Origin: Corynebacterium caspium DSM 44850
GTDB taxonomy: Bacteria; Actinomycetota; Actinomycetes; Mycobacteriales; Mycobacteriaceae
Length of the DNA: 64,000 nt
Direction of reading: 5' to 3'
Assembly (NCBI RefSeq): GCF_030440555.1
Contig: NZ_CP047118.1
Location: 248,001-312,000 of the forward strand
Below, piece after piece: positions 56,106 through 64,000 of the stretch; the first letter of the stretch is position 1, and each line of letters starts with the position of its first letter. A program made the translations under genes and the position numbers. Under the pieces are notes generated by a model. It had not been told where the DNA came from. It ran no database searches and saw only the letters and a program-made list of their open reading frames with translations.

Positions 56106-57569
56106 TTAGAAATCTTCCACGCCTAAAGCGGTAACAAAGGAACTTGCCCAAAGATCCACATTATGGTTTTGTACCTGGTTATACATGGCATTTATCCGGG
56201 CTTGAGAGGCTTCAGGATGAAATTTGAGGTCTAAAACTGCTTGGCGCATTTGTCGTTTAAGTGACTCTAAATCAAAGGGATTGCAGATATAGGCCTGCTC
56301 TAATTCATAGGCCGCACCGGCAAATTCTGAGAGCACTAAGGCGCCATGGCCTGCGGGATGATAAGCGATATATTCCTTAGCCACTAGGTTCATGCCGTCT
56401 TTAAGTGGGGTTACCAGCATGACATCGGCGGCGGCATAGTAGGCGGCTAACTCTTCTTTGAGTAGGGAGCGGTGATAGTACTCCACCACGGGGTGGCCGG
56501 GGCGCCCGTAGCTGCCATTTATGCGGCCCACTGCTTGTTCCACTGCGGCCCGGGTGTGTTGGTAGTGGTCGATGCGTTCCCGGGAGGGGGTGGCAAATTG
56601 CAATAAGACAGTATTTTCTGGCAAAGCGTCATCGCGTAGTAGTTCTTCGAAGGCGCGCAGTCGATGCAAAATCCCTTTGGTGTAATCCATCCGATCCACC
56701 CCTAAGAGCAAGAAGCTGGGATCCCCTAATTCTGCGCGAAGTTTGGCAATAGAGGCTTCGGAAGGCTGAACTACGGAATTAGTATCGATGGAAATCGGGA
56801 AGGCAGCTACCCCGACCTTCCTATCCCCGGGTACTTCCACCCAGGCGGTGACCTCGCGAATACTGGAGGTTCCCACAACTTTGAGGGAATCTGGCTGCCC
56901 GATCTGCGAGCCTTGGAAATTAACCCTGCTGGCTAATTCTAGGAAGTGATCAGCATCTGATTTCAGGTGGAATCCCAGCAAATCAGCGCCTAAAAGTCCG
57001 CGAATAATTTCTTCTCGCCACGGCAATTGGCGGAAAAGATCCGGATTAGGAAAGGGGATGTGATTAAAGAAACCGATGGTTAAATCGGGGCGCAGTTGGC
57101 GCAATATTCCCGGCACTAACTGCAGCTGGTAATCCTGTACCCACACCAAGGCATTTTGGGCGGCTACCTCAGCTACGGCTTCCGCAAAACGCAAGTTGAC
57201 CTCGCGATATCTTGCCCACCACTCGCGCTTATAGACGGGAGTAACTATTAAATTGTGATAAAGCGGCCATAATGTGGCATTTGAAAAGCCTTCATAAAAC
57301 TCTTCATATTCACATTGGGAAAGAGATACCGGATAGAGCAGCACATTTTTTTCCGTGCGAAAAGGCTCAAAATCTTGGTCTACCATGCCCGGCCAGCCCA
57401 CCCAGCAGCCTTGATGGCTTTCCAGGACGGGAGCTAAAGCGGTAACTAAACCTCCTGGGCTGGGCAAAGCGGTTATGGTGCCATCGGGAGCCGTAGTTAA
57501 ATCCACCGGTAGCCGATTCGCTACAACAACAAATTTATTATTGCGAAAGTCCTGGTCTGCGGTTGTCAT
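56106..57569 (-). CDS. otsA: Trehalose-6-phosphate synthase
   Basis: GT20 glycosyltransferase joining UDP/GDP-glucose and glucose 6-phosphate. VVANRLPVDL at the start, GWPGMVDQDFEP, WVQDYQLQLVPGILRQLRPD, GVDRMDYTKGILHRL and TPLKDGMNLVAKEYIA are the family elements. 487 residues from ATG 57567-57569; an in-frame GTG two codons earlier is possible. First gene of the leftward otsA-lipoprotein pair; the Lys-rich gene ends 19 bases upstream. Confidence 0.95.
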   Translation of the reverse strand: MTTADQDFRNNKFVVVANRLPVDLTTAPDGTITALPSPGGLVTALAPVLESHQGCWVGWPGMVDQDFEPFRTEKNVLLYPVSLSQCEYEEFYEGFSNATLWPLYHNLIVTPVYKREWWARYREVNLRFAEAVAEVAAQNALVWVQDYQLQLVPGILRQLRPDLTIGFFNHIPFPNPDLFRQLPWREEIIRGLLGADLLGFHLKSDADHFLELASRVNFQGSQIGQPDSLKVVGTSSIREVTAWVEVPGDRKVGVAAFPISIDTNSVVQPSEASIAKLRAELGDPSFLLLGVDRMDYTKGILHRLRAFEELLRDDALPENTVLLQFATPSRERIDHYQHTRAAVEQAVGRINGSYGRPGHPVVEYYHRSLLKEELAAYYAAADVMLVTPLKDGMNLVAKEYIAYHPAGHGALVLSEFAGAAYELEQAYICNPFDLESLKRQMRQAVLDLKFHPEASQARINAMYNQVQNHNVDLWASSFVTALGVEDF

Positions 57570-57594
57570 ACCCACAGCTTAGACAAAATATTGC

Positions 57595-57930
57595 CTAAGC
57601 TTTTTTAGCGGGGGACTTTTTGGTGGTTTTCTTTGCTGCTTTTTTAGTAGTTTTCTTAGCAGTAGTCTTTTTAGTGGCCTTTTTAGCTGTGGTTTTTTTG
57701 GCCGCTTTTTTGGTGGTTTTCTTTGGCTTTGGCGCAGGGGTTAGCTCTGCGGCAGCACGCTTATAATCAAGATGCTCTGGCTCCACACCTAGCATGGACA
57801 TCAGGGTTAACCCGTCCAGCATATCTTCGGCATAAGTGGCCACGATGCGGCGTGCAGCAGCGGCAGTCTCCTCCTCCACTCGGTGCAGAGTTTCCGGAGC
57901 GGGACGACTTTCAGTGACCTTGGGCGGCAC
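57595..57930 (-). CDS. Small protein with histone H1-like Lys/Thr/Ala-rich tail
   Basis: 111 residues in two parts. Residues 1-65 form an acidic, mostly helical head (EEETAAAARRIVATYAEDML) without recognisable family. Residues 66-111 repeat KKTTAKKA/KKTTKKAA units with Pro near the end (KKSPAKKA). Similar tails occur in HupB and eukaryotic H1-like bacterial proteins, so DNA or RNA binding is plausible. It lies between otsA and thrE on the same strand, where C. glutamicum has a small gene as well. Function unknown. Confidence 0.8.
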   Translation of the reverse strand: MPPKVTESRPAPETLHRVEEETAAAARRIVATYAEDMLDGLTLMSMLGVEPEHLDYKRAAAELTPAPKPKKTTKKAAKKTTAKKATKKTTAKKTTKKAAKKTTKKSPAKKA

Positions 57931-57994
57931 AAGACCTCCTATAGATAGCGCTACCTATTCCAGTTAGGTTCCAGTTAGCTTCCAGTTAGGCGGA

Positions 57995-59494
57995 TCAGTG
58001 TACTCCATCAGTTGGCTTTATGTCGCCTTTATTCTTTAAAGCTCGCATTCTTGCTTGTCTTAAAGCTCCAGACATGCTGGCCCGACGCCCATTAATTAGT
58101 AATTTACGGTATGGAATAAATACATGTGGACGCCTTAAACGCCGTGCTACCCATTCTCCGAGCACTACTCCAGCAGCGAGGGCACAGGCCACAGCTAGGG
58201 CGGTGGCAATATTGGTAAAGCCAATCAAGATTTGGTCATTGAGCAGGGAATTCATTGCCCGGTATACCGAATAGCCAGGGAGTAAAGGGGTAATGCCAGA
58301 GACTGCGGTAATTAGGGGTGGAACTTGGAAACGGCGGGCAATCATGCCCCCGGCAAAGCCAATACCAACTGCTGCAATAGCGGAGCCTAAAACATATCCG
58401 GTTCCCAATTGCACCACCATCAAGTAGTACATCGAGCCCCCAAAAATGCCGGTGGCCCCGGCCACAATAATGCCCGATTTTTCGGCATAGCAAGCTATTG
58501 CAAAGCCCATAGTTGCCACCGCCCCAAAGAGCACGCGCACTGAAATTGAGGCGAAATTAGGGGGAGCAGAGGCTTCCATCGGCGGCAGGGTAATCCCTAA
58601 GGCTTCAGCTACTTGGAGCCCAATACCTACCCCGCCGACGATAGCCCCGGTAAATAGCAGGGTTTCAAAAAAGTGCGCACTGGCAGTAACCGGGGAACCA
58701 GTAATGCCATCTTGGAGGGATTGCACCAAGGTGAGCCCGGCAAGTAGGGCCACAATTCCAGAGGCCGTAATTTGGCTGGGTTTTAATTCCCACCCGGCAC
58801 TAGCTGCCATGGAATAGGCGATAGCTGCAGGAACTGTGGCTATAAAACCACCTAGTACTGCTTGGTAAAAATAGGGCAACCCATTGCGGGAGAGAAAAAT
58901 ATTTACTCCCATAATGAGCATGCAGGTGAAAAAGGCAATCGCCCCGACTACCCAGGTGCCGCCGAGCATCATTGCCACTGCGCCTCCTAAAAGGCCCCAA
59001 CCCCATAAGGCGATACGGCCTCGATATGGGGGGCGTTGCGTCTCAATATTATTGAGGATCCGTTCAGCCATTAGTGGGGGAGTATCTCCAGCTTGGATGG
59101 AACGCACCAAGCGGTCCACGGCCGCTAATCTGGAGAAATCAATGCCTAAACCGTGGACTACCCGAAAAACTGTGAGTGGGCGGCGCCTGCTGGCACTAGA
59201 GGTAGCATAAAGAATGATGTTATTTAAAGTGATATCCACATGGCACCACAGCAGGCCATAGGCTGAAGTAATGGCCTTAATCTGGGTTTTCGTATCTTGA
59301 TTAGAGGTGCCCGAAGAAAGCAAAATATCGCCGACGCGCGCCGCAATATCCATTACTGCGGCTACTTGTTCATCATCTGTGAGATCTACCGGGGCTAGCG
59401 GCGAGGGTGGCGGGGCGACATTAACGGCATCGATAGTTGCTGCATATTCCGGGTTGCGTCGCCAAGCGCGAAAACGATCCCAAAGGGGTGCCAC
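57995..59494 (-). CDS. thrE: Threonine/serine exporter ThrE
   Basis: Exports threonine and serine using the proton gradient. A 499-residue protein with a hydrophilic N-terminal half (DUF1212: SSGTSNQDTKTQIKAITSAYG and CHVDITLNNIILYATSS) and about ten membrane helices in the C-terminal part, as for C. glutamicum ThrE (about 489 residues). The cytoplasmic C-terminal tail is basic. It lies upstream of the otsA group on the same strand. A tRNA-Thr gene lies 190 bases away on the other strand. Confidence 0.93.
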   Translation of the reverse strand: MAPLWDRFRAWRRNPEYAATIDAVNVAPPPSPLAPVDLTDDEQVAAVMDIAARVGDILLSSGTSNQDTKTQIKAITSAYGLLWCHVDITLNNIILYATSSASRRRPLTVFRVVHGLGIDFSRLAAVDRLVRSIQAGDTPPLMAERILNNIETQRPPYRGRIALWGWGLLGGAVAMMLGGTWVVGAIAFFTCMLIMGVNIFLSRNGLPYFYQAVLGGFIATVPAAIAYSMAASAGWELKPSQITASGIVALLAGLTLVQSLQDGITGSPVTASAHFFETLLFTGAIVGGVGIGLQVAEALGITLPPMEASAPPNFASISVRVLFGAVATMGFAIACYAEKSGIIVAGATGIFGGSMYYLMVVQLGTGYVLGSAIAAVGIGFAGGMIARRFQVPPLITAVSGITPLLPGYSVYRAMNSLLNDQILIGFTNIATALAVACALAAGVVLGEWVARRLRRPHVFIPYRKLLINGRRASMSGALRQARMRALKNKGDIKPTDGVH

Positions 59495-59683
59495 CGATGC
59501 ACCTACTTTCTCTCCATGAAATTAGCTTCTAGCAGCACTAATGCTTAAGCGTGGAAGCCGGGTTTATAAGTTAGAGAGCTAGTCTAGTCCGCCGCTGTTG
59601 GCCTTAGGGCGGGGGCATCCGGTAGGATGCTTTTCGATGCTGCGCCGGCCTAATTATTTGGCTAATTTTAAGCGCAGCATTGT

Positions 59684-59759
59684 GCTGGAGTGGCGCAATT
59701 GGTAGCGCAACGGTCTTGTAAACCGTAGGTTGCGAGTTCAAGTCTCGTCTCCAGCTCCA
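59684..59759 (+). tRNA. tRNA-Thr (anticodon UGU)
   Basis: Cloverleaf readable: acceptor GCTGGAG/CTCCAGC (59684-59690 and 59749-59755), D arm GCGC...GCGC (59693-59708), anticodon stem ACGGT/ACCGT with loop CTTGTAA and anticodon TGT at 59717-59719, T arm GCGAG/CTCGT with loop TTCAAGT, discriminator T, encoded CCA at 59757-59759. Reads ACA (and other ACN) codons. Confidence 0.97.
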
Positions 59760-59787
59760 TATAGGTGTTAAAAGTGTTAACAGAACA

Positions 59788-59826
59788 GGCTAAGCAGGGT
59801 TTTTAGAGACCTGCTTAGCCTTTTTC
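59788..59826 (+). terminator. Terminator of tRNA-Thr
   Basis: GGCTAAGCAGG (59788-59798) pairs perfectly with CCTGCTTAGCC (59810-59820), followed by TTTTTC. It lies between the tRNA and the convergent MFS gene. Confidence 0.92.
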
Positions 59827-59867
59827 TGTGCCGCAAATAATTGCGCTTTGGGCTTTAGCTTTGGGCT

Positions 59868-61322
59868 TTATACTGAGGCATAGCTTCCAGATCGGGGATT
59901 CCCACGGAAACACCAGGCAGTTAGGGCAGCGAAGAGCAGCGCACAGCCGGTGAGTACCCATAAAATATTGCTATATGCGGTATCAAAAATTTGCGGCTCC
60001 ACCAGGTGGGAGCCATATTTTTCCGCGGTACCTCCGGCTTGAATATAAAATAGCGGGAGCAGAGATCCAGTGATAGCCACAGTCAATAGGTGGCCAATTT
60101 CATAAGAAACTTCTTCAATGCCAGAGGCCATGCCCGCTTTGGATAAGGGGGCTGAACCCATGATGGCGGTAGAGGAAACTGACATAATAAAGCCGGCCCC
60201 CGCGCCGAGCACAGCCATGGCTAGCATGGAAAATTTAGAGATCTCATGACCGGGCAAAAGGGTTAGTGCCAGCAATATGACTCCGGCAGCGGAGATCAAA
60301 AAGCCCCCGGTAATCAAGGTGCGAAAACCTACGCGATGCAAGATTGCGCCCCCAATAATTGAAGCCGGAATAGCGCTGAGGGCAGATATAGCTACCAAAC
60401 TGCCAGTTTCCAGGGGGCTAAATCCGGAAGCTAGTTGGAAGCGTTGGCTAGTCATAAGTTCGGTTCCCAACATGACCATCATGGCGCCACCAGCAGCAAG
60501 GACGCCGCCGCTAAAGATGGGGTCCTTGAATATTTCGATATCTAAAAGCGGATTTTCGGAGCGTCGTTGGCGCCAGGCAAAAAGCGTGCCAAAAAGCAGG
60601 AGCAAAAATATTGAGCTCAGCAGTACTGAATTGGGCAATTCTGGAGAAGCTGCCGCTTTGATTATCATTACCGCCCCAATGAGGGTGAAAAGGGCATAAA
60701 ACGAGGAGAGTGCATCCCATTTGCGGCTGGGGTCGGCCATATTTACTGGGGCTACAAATATGGTGGCAATGAGCGCAAAGATGCCAATGGGCACATTGAT
60801 TAAGAAGATGGAACCCCACCAGAAATGTTCCAATAAAAAGCCTCCCACGAGGGGTCCGGCAGCAGCCCCAATGGTTGCAACTGATCCCCAAATGCCAATA
60901 GCTAGGTTAAATTCTCGCTCTTGGCGAAAAGTTTGTCGGATTAAGGCCAAGGTGGCCGGCATCATAGTGGCTGCTCCTATTCCTAGGAAGGCGCGCGCAG
61001 CCACTAATATCCAGGCAGTTGGGGCAAAAGCTGCTGCTAAAGAGGCCAGAGTAAATAGCGCTAATCCCACTAAAAACATCAGCCGATGGCCTACCTTATC
61101 GCCTAAGGTGCCGGTGCCAAGAAGGAGCCCAGACATTAGCAAGGGGTAGGCATTGATGATCCACAGCTCTTGTATTCCGGTGGTATTTAGCTGTCGATCC
61201 AACTCTGGAAGAGCCGTATAAAGAATGGAATTATCTAGGCCTAAAAGTAGGAGGCCAAGACTGATTATGGCGAGAAATACCCATCTTTTTAAGGGTGATG
61301 CATGGGAGTATTGGATATTCAC
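59868..61322 (-). CDS. MFS multidrug exporter, DHA2 (14-helix) type
   Basis: 484 residues with about 14 hydrophobic segments. DNSILYTALPELDRQL in helix 1 and GAAAGPLVGGFLLEH in helix 5 (motif C) fit the EmrB/QacA-SmvA group, distinct from the two tandem exporters by lysS. Start at a GTG codon 61320-61322. Divergent from poxB across 178 bases; C. glutamicum also carries an MFS gene beside pqo. Substrate unknown. Confidence 0.9.
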   Translation of the reverse strand: MNIQYSHASPLKRWVFLAIISLGLLLLGLDNSILYTALPELDRQLNTTGIQELWIINAYPLLMSGLLLGTGTLGDKVGHRLMFLVGLALFTLASLAAAFAPTAWILVAARAFLGIGAATMMPATLALIRQTFRQEREFNLAIGIWGSVATIGAAAGPLVGGFLLEHFWWGSIFLINVPIGIFALIATIFVAPVNMADPSRKWDALSSFYALFTLIGAVMIIKAAASPELPNSVLLSSIFLLLLFGTLFAWRQRRSENPLLDIEIFKDPIFSGGVLAAGGAMMVMLGTELMTSQRFQLASGFSPLETGSLVAISALSAIPASIIGGAILHRVGFRTLITGGFLISAAGVILLALTLLPGHEISKFSMLAMAVLGAGAGFIMSVSSTAIMGSAPLSKAGMASGIEEVSYEIGHLLTVAITGSLLPLFYIQAGGTAEKYGSHLVEPQIFDTAYSNILWVLTGCALLFAALTAWCFRGNPRSGSYASV

Positions 61323-61500
61323 TTGGTTCAGCCTATATACCAGAACATTATTTCGCTCAGCTTGGCCACAGCTCTCAAGTATATTGTTGAGATGGCAACA
61401 AAATTGTGCGAGGGCTATCCCAGCTCTTGTCCTTTGGCCGATCCCCCAAAACTGCAGAGCGACTCATCGCCGCTGCAAAACCCACAGAAGTGAGGACCCC

Positions 61501-63249
61501 ATGGCAAAAACTTATGCCCAGGTATTAATCGAAATGTTAGAAAGGCAAGGCGTTAAGCGCATTTACGGAGTGGTAGGCGATAGCCTCAACCCCATTACCG
61601 ATGCCCTGCGCAACTCCTCCATTGAATGGGTGCACGTCCGCAATGAGGAAGCTGCAGCTTTTGCAGCCGGTGCGGAATCCCTAATCACCGGAGAACTTGG
61701 GGTATGTGCGGCCTCTTGCGGCCCCGGCAATACCCACTTAGTGCAGGGCCTTTATGATGCCAAGCGCAACCACGCGAAGGTCTTAGCGATTGCCAGCCAT
61801 ATTCCTTCCGCACAAATTGGCTCAAATTATTTCCAGGAAACCCACCCGGAAAAGCTCTTTGCAGAATGCGCTGATTACTGTGAGATGGCTAATTCAGCAG
61901 AGCAAGCTGAAATCATTACCCACCACGCTATTCAGTCTGCGGAAGCCAATAACAGTGTTTCAGTGCTGGTAATTCCGGGCGATATTTCTAATGAGCCAGT
62001 AAAAGATGAGGTCTTTAGCCATTCTGTAGTTGCTAAAGGGACACCGGTTTTGTGCCCGGATCCCAACCAAGCAGCTGCCCTGGCAGAGGCCATTAATAAA
62101 GCCAATACCGTAACTTTATTCTGTGGTGCCGGGGCTCGTTATGCCCGCGAAGAAGTGCTGGCTTTAGCTGAAAAGATTAAGTCCCCCATAGGACATGCCT
62201 TTGGTGGCAAAATGTATATCCAGTATGACAACCCCTTTGATGTGGGCATGTCTGGTCTTTTGGGTTATGGCGCTTGTAATAACGCCATGCAAGAAGCAGA
62301 CCTACTAATTCTTGTAGGTACAGATTTCCCCTATAACGATTTCTTGCCTAAGAAGAATGTGGCCCAGATTGACATAAATGGGGCCGCTATTGGACGCCAC
62401 ACTGTCATTAAGTATCCGGTAGTTGGGGATACTGCTGCAGTTATTCAAACTATTTTGCCGCTGGTAGAGGAAAAGAAGGATGCCACCTTCCTCAATAAGA
62501 AGCTAAAAGAACATGCCAAGCTCTTGGAGGGCGTGGTAGAGGCCTATGCCAAAGACGCAGAAGATAAGACCCCTATTCACCCAGAATTCGCCGCTACTGT
62601 AATCGATGAATTAGCTGCGGAAGATGCTGTCTTCACCGTAGATACCGGAATGTGTAATGTGTGGGCCGCCCGCTATATCACCCCTAATGGTAAGCGTGAG
62701 GAAATTGGTTCCTTCCGCCATGGCACTATGGCAAATGCGCTCCCGCAGGCCATCGGGGTGCAGGCGGCACAGCCAGGACGTCAGGTAATTAGCTTCAGTG
62801 GCGATGGCGGTTTGGGAATGCTTATGGGTGAGCTACTCACCGTTAAGATGCACAACCTGCCAGTAAAGATCATGGTTTTCAATAACTCTTCCCTGGGCAT
62901 GGTGAAGCTGGAGATGCTAGTAGCTGGGATGCCGGAGTTTGAAACAGATCATGAGCATGTGAATTATGCCGATGTTGCGCGTGCTATTGGTATTAAGGCC
63001 ATCCGGGTAGAAGATCCAGCACAGTTGCGTGAAAAGGTTGCAGAGGCGCTGGCTTATCCGGGGCCGGTGCTCGTGGATATAGTTACTGACCCCAATGCGC
63101 TTTCGATTCCTCCAGAAATCACTTGGAGCATGATGTTGGGATTCAGTAAGGCTGCTACTCGTATCGTTTTGGGTGGCGGTATTGGACGTATGGTGGAAAT
63201 GGCGCGTTCTAACCTGCGTAATATTCCCACCAGCCCGAGCCAGTTTTAG
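61501..63249 (+). CDS. poxB: Pyruvate:quinone oxidoreductase (pyruvate dehydrogenase, quinone)
   Basis: Thiamine-diphosphate and FAD enzyme at the membrane, pyruvate to acetate with electrons to quinone. MAKTYAQVLIEMLERQGVKRI and the E in RNEEAAAFAAGAES (TPP), the FAD-binding middle, then GDGGLGMLMGELLTV and IMVFNNSSLGMV (TPP-binding GDG...NN). 582 residues from ATG 61501, with AGGA four bases upstream. The frame is open 276 bases further up but that part lies over the divergent promoters. The C. glutamicum name is pqo. Two hairpins follow the stop. Confidence 0.95.
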   Translation: MAKTYAQVLIEMLERQGVKRIYGVVGDSLNPITDALRNSSIEWVHVRNEEAAAFAAGAESLITGELGVCAASCGPGNTHLVQGLYDAKRNHAKVLAIASHIPSAQIGSNYFQETHPEKLFAECADYCEMANSAEQAEIITHHAIQSAEANNSVSVLVIPGDISNEPVKDEVFSHSVVAKGTPVLCPDPNQAAALAEAINKANTVTLFCGAGARYAREEVLALAEKIKSPIGHAFGGKMYIQYDNPFDVGMSGLLGYGACNNAMQEADLLILVGTDFPYNDFLPKKNVAQIDINGAAIGRHTVIKYPVVGDTAAVIQTILPLVEEKKDATFLNKKLKEHAKLLEGVVEAYAKDAEDKTPIHPEFAATVIDELAAEDAVFTVDTGMCNVWAARYITPNGKREEIGSFRHGTMANALPQAIGVQAAQPGRQVISFSGDGGLGMLMGELLTVKMHNLPVKIMVFNNSSLGMVKLEMLVAGMPEFETDHEHVNYADVARAIGIKAIRVEDPAQLREKVAEALAYPGPVLVDIVTDPNALSIPPEITWSMMLGFSKAATRIVLGGGIGRMVEMARSNLRNIPTSPSQF

Positions 63250-63258
63250 GGTTTAGGC

Positions 63259-63314
63259 GGTTTAATATTTAAACCAGTGCCAGCTGTGGGAGTTAGCCTT
63301 AGCGGTTAGCTCCC
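63259..63314. terminator. Two hairpins after poxB
   Basis: GGTTTAA, TAT, TTAAACC (63259-63275) is a perfect 7-bp-arm palindrome; GGGAGTTAGCC (63288-63298) pairs with GGTTAGCTCCC (63304-63314) with two G-T pairs. No clear T-run follows either, so termination is plausible but not certain. Confidence 0.45.
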
Positions 63315-63320
63315 GGAGAG

Positions 63321-63338
63321 CTCTCAGCATTCTCTCAG
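63321..63338 (+). promoter_or_regulatory. Direct repeat resembling a PhoP box before the response regulator
   Basis: CTCTCAG (63321-63327) repeats at 63332-63338, period 11 bases. Written as TCTCAGC, N4, TCTCAGT it resembles the mycobacterial PhoP site TCACAGC, N4, TCACAGC as I recall it. It lies about 100 bases upstream of the response-regulator ATG, where an OmpR-family autoregulation site would be expected. Confidence 0.5.
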
Positions 63339-63440
63339 TAACATGGGAGTGGGTTACCAGAGCAAAGTATTTAACTAGGGATATTGCATAGTTAGCATAG
63401 GTTGCCTAGTTGGAGTCATGAGTTAGGAATTTGGAGCACA

Positions 63441-64000
63441 ATGGAACCCATGGTTGATAACACTAGCCAAGTTAAAGTCTTGGTAGTAGATGATGAGCCC
63501 AATATCGTTGATCTTTTAGACGTGGGCTTGAAGTTCCAGGGCTTTGAGGTCCGCACCGCAGGCAATGGTGAGGAAGCTTTGCGGGTAGCCAAGGAATTCC
63601 GCCCGGATGCCTTCATCTTGGATGTCATGATGCCAGGTATTAGTGGTTTTGAATTATTACCACTGCTGCGCGAGGCCGGGCTCGAGGGGCCGGTGCTCTT
63701 CCTGACCGCTAAAGATGCGGTGGAAAATCGTATTCATGGCTTAACTATTGGCGCTGATGATTATGTTACTAAGCCTTTTTCCTTAGAAGAGGTAATTACG
63801 CGGTTGCGAGTAATTTTGCGCCGGGGAAATGTGGTCCCAGATAAATCCAATGAGGCCACTATTACTTATGCAGATTTGACGCTTAACGATGACACCCATG
63901 AGGTAACTAAAGCTGGGGAAATCGTAGAGCTTTCACCTACTGAATTTAATTTGCTGCGCTATCTCATGCTTAACGCAGAGGTGGTACTTTCTAAGCCAAA
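63441..64000 (+). CDS. phoR: OmpR-family response regulator, PhoR/PhoP-like, 3' end outside window
   Basis: The N-terminal receiver domain has VLVVDDEPNIVDLL (acidic pocket), phosphorylation site Asp61 in FILDVMMPG and TKPFS with the conserved Lys; the winged-helix output domain begins near residue 140 (LTLNDDTHEVTKAGE, LSPTEFNLLRYLML). About 186 residues are visible. ATG 63441 has GGAG four bases upstream; ATG 63450 is an alternative. In C. glutamicum the phosphate-starvation regulator gene phoR lies close to pqo, and the sequence fits that group, so phoR is likely. No sensor kinase lies in the window. Confidence 0.8.
   Translation, partial: MEPMVDNTSQVKVLVVDDEPNIVDLLDVGLKFQGFEVRTAGNGEEALRVAKEFRPDAFILDVMMPGISGFELLPLLREAGLEGPVLFLTAKDAVENRIHGLTIGADDYVTKPFSLEEVITRLRVILRRGNVVPDKSNEATITYADLTLNDDTHEVTKAGEIVELSPTEFNLLRYLMLNAEVVLSKP

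Noticed and set aside
57600..57720. CRISPR-like or tandem DNA repeat
   Set aside because: The repeated pattern encodes the KKTTAKK protein tail; units vary in length and sequence and there are no spacers.
61225..61500. Extended N-terminus of poxB
   Set aside because: The extra 92 residues have no family match, run through the divergent promoter region, and a good AGGA site precedes ATG 61501.

Overview
The window is chromosomal DNA from a mycolic-acid-containing actinobacterium, almost certainly a Corynebacterium. The strongest evidence is gene order. groEL, porH, porA and a PPK2-type polyphosphate kinase stand together, as do lacI (ipsA type), otsB, otsA and thrE, and poxB next to a PhoR-like regulator. 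The long block tilS-hpt-ftsH-folE-folP-folB-folK-DUF3180-DUF6779-panC-like-lysS-clpC follows the mycobacterial/corynebacterial order. Base composition looks moderate for an actinobacterium. No phage, insertion sequence, CRISPR array or rRNA was seen. There is one tRNA gene, tRNA-Thr(UGU).

Layout. 0-9.3 kb: a NUDIX gene cut by the window edge, an ABC exporter pair, a TetR regulator with a candidate operator, a leftward def-GNAT-xth-cls group, then DUF3263, a LytR_C-domain protein and a GCS2-type ligase. 9.4-15.9 kb: a leftward six-gene Mrp Na+/H+ antiporter operon (mrpACDEFG). 16-24.5 kb: M20 peptidase, groEL behind a CIRCE-like operator, the mini-genes porH and porA (porA is only 41 codons), ppk2, marR, ppa, dacB, tilS. 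24.6-33.2 kb: hpt, ftsH, the folate genes folEPBK, two membrane proteins, then a Rossmann-like protein and a PanC-like protein that have both lost family signature residues. 33.3-42 kb: an SPFH protein with a ribbon-helix-helix partner, lysS, two tandem MFS exporters, and clpC behind a ClgR-box-like inverted repeat. 42-53.5 kb: secreted lipase, carbonic anhydrase, radA, carD-ispD-ispF-nagB-cysS-rlmB, and an IpsA-like LacI regulator. 53.5-64 kb: otsB, malic enzyme, a lipoprotein, otsA, a lysine-rich protein, thrE, tRNA-Thr, a third MFS exporter, poxB, and the start of a PhoR/PhoP-family response regulator.

Most of the content is housekeeping: protein quality control (def, groEL, ftsH, clpC), folate and isoprenoid synthesis, envelope physiology (porAH, trehalose, cardiolipin, PBP4) and phosphate/polyphosphate metabolism (ppk2, ppa, phoR). 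Where mycobacteria carry panC-panD-coaX and lsr2, this window has a degenerate PanC pair, an SPFH/RHH couple and two exporters.

No clearly new multi-gene system was found. The best leads are the degenerate PanC/Rossmann pair, the SPFH-RHH operon with phased palindromic sites, the PorH variant with a threonine-rich tail, the ClgR box that doubles as a terminator-like hairpin, the PhoP-box-like repeat before the response regulator, and the malic enzyme gene translationally coupled to otsB. Coordinates and start choices were read by eye; family names rest on recalled motifs and gene order, not on database searches.
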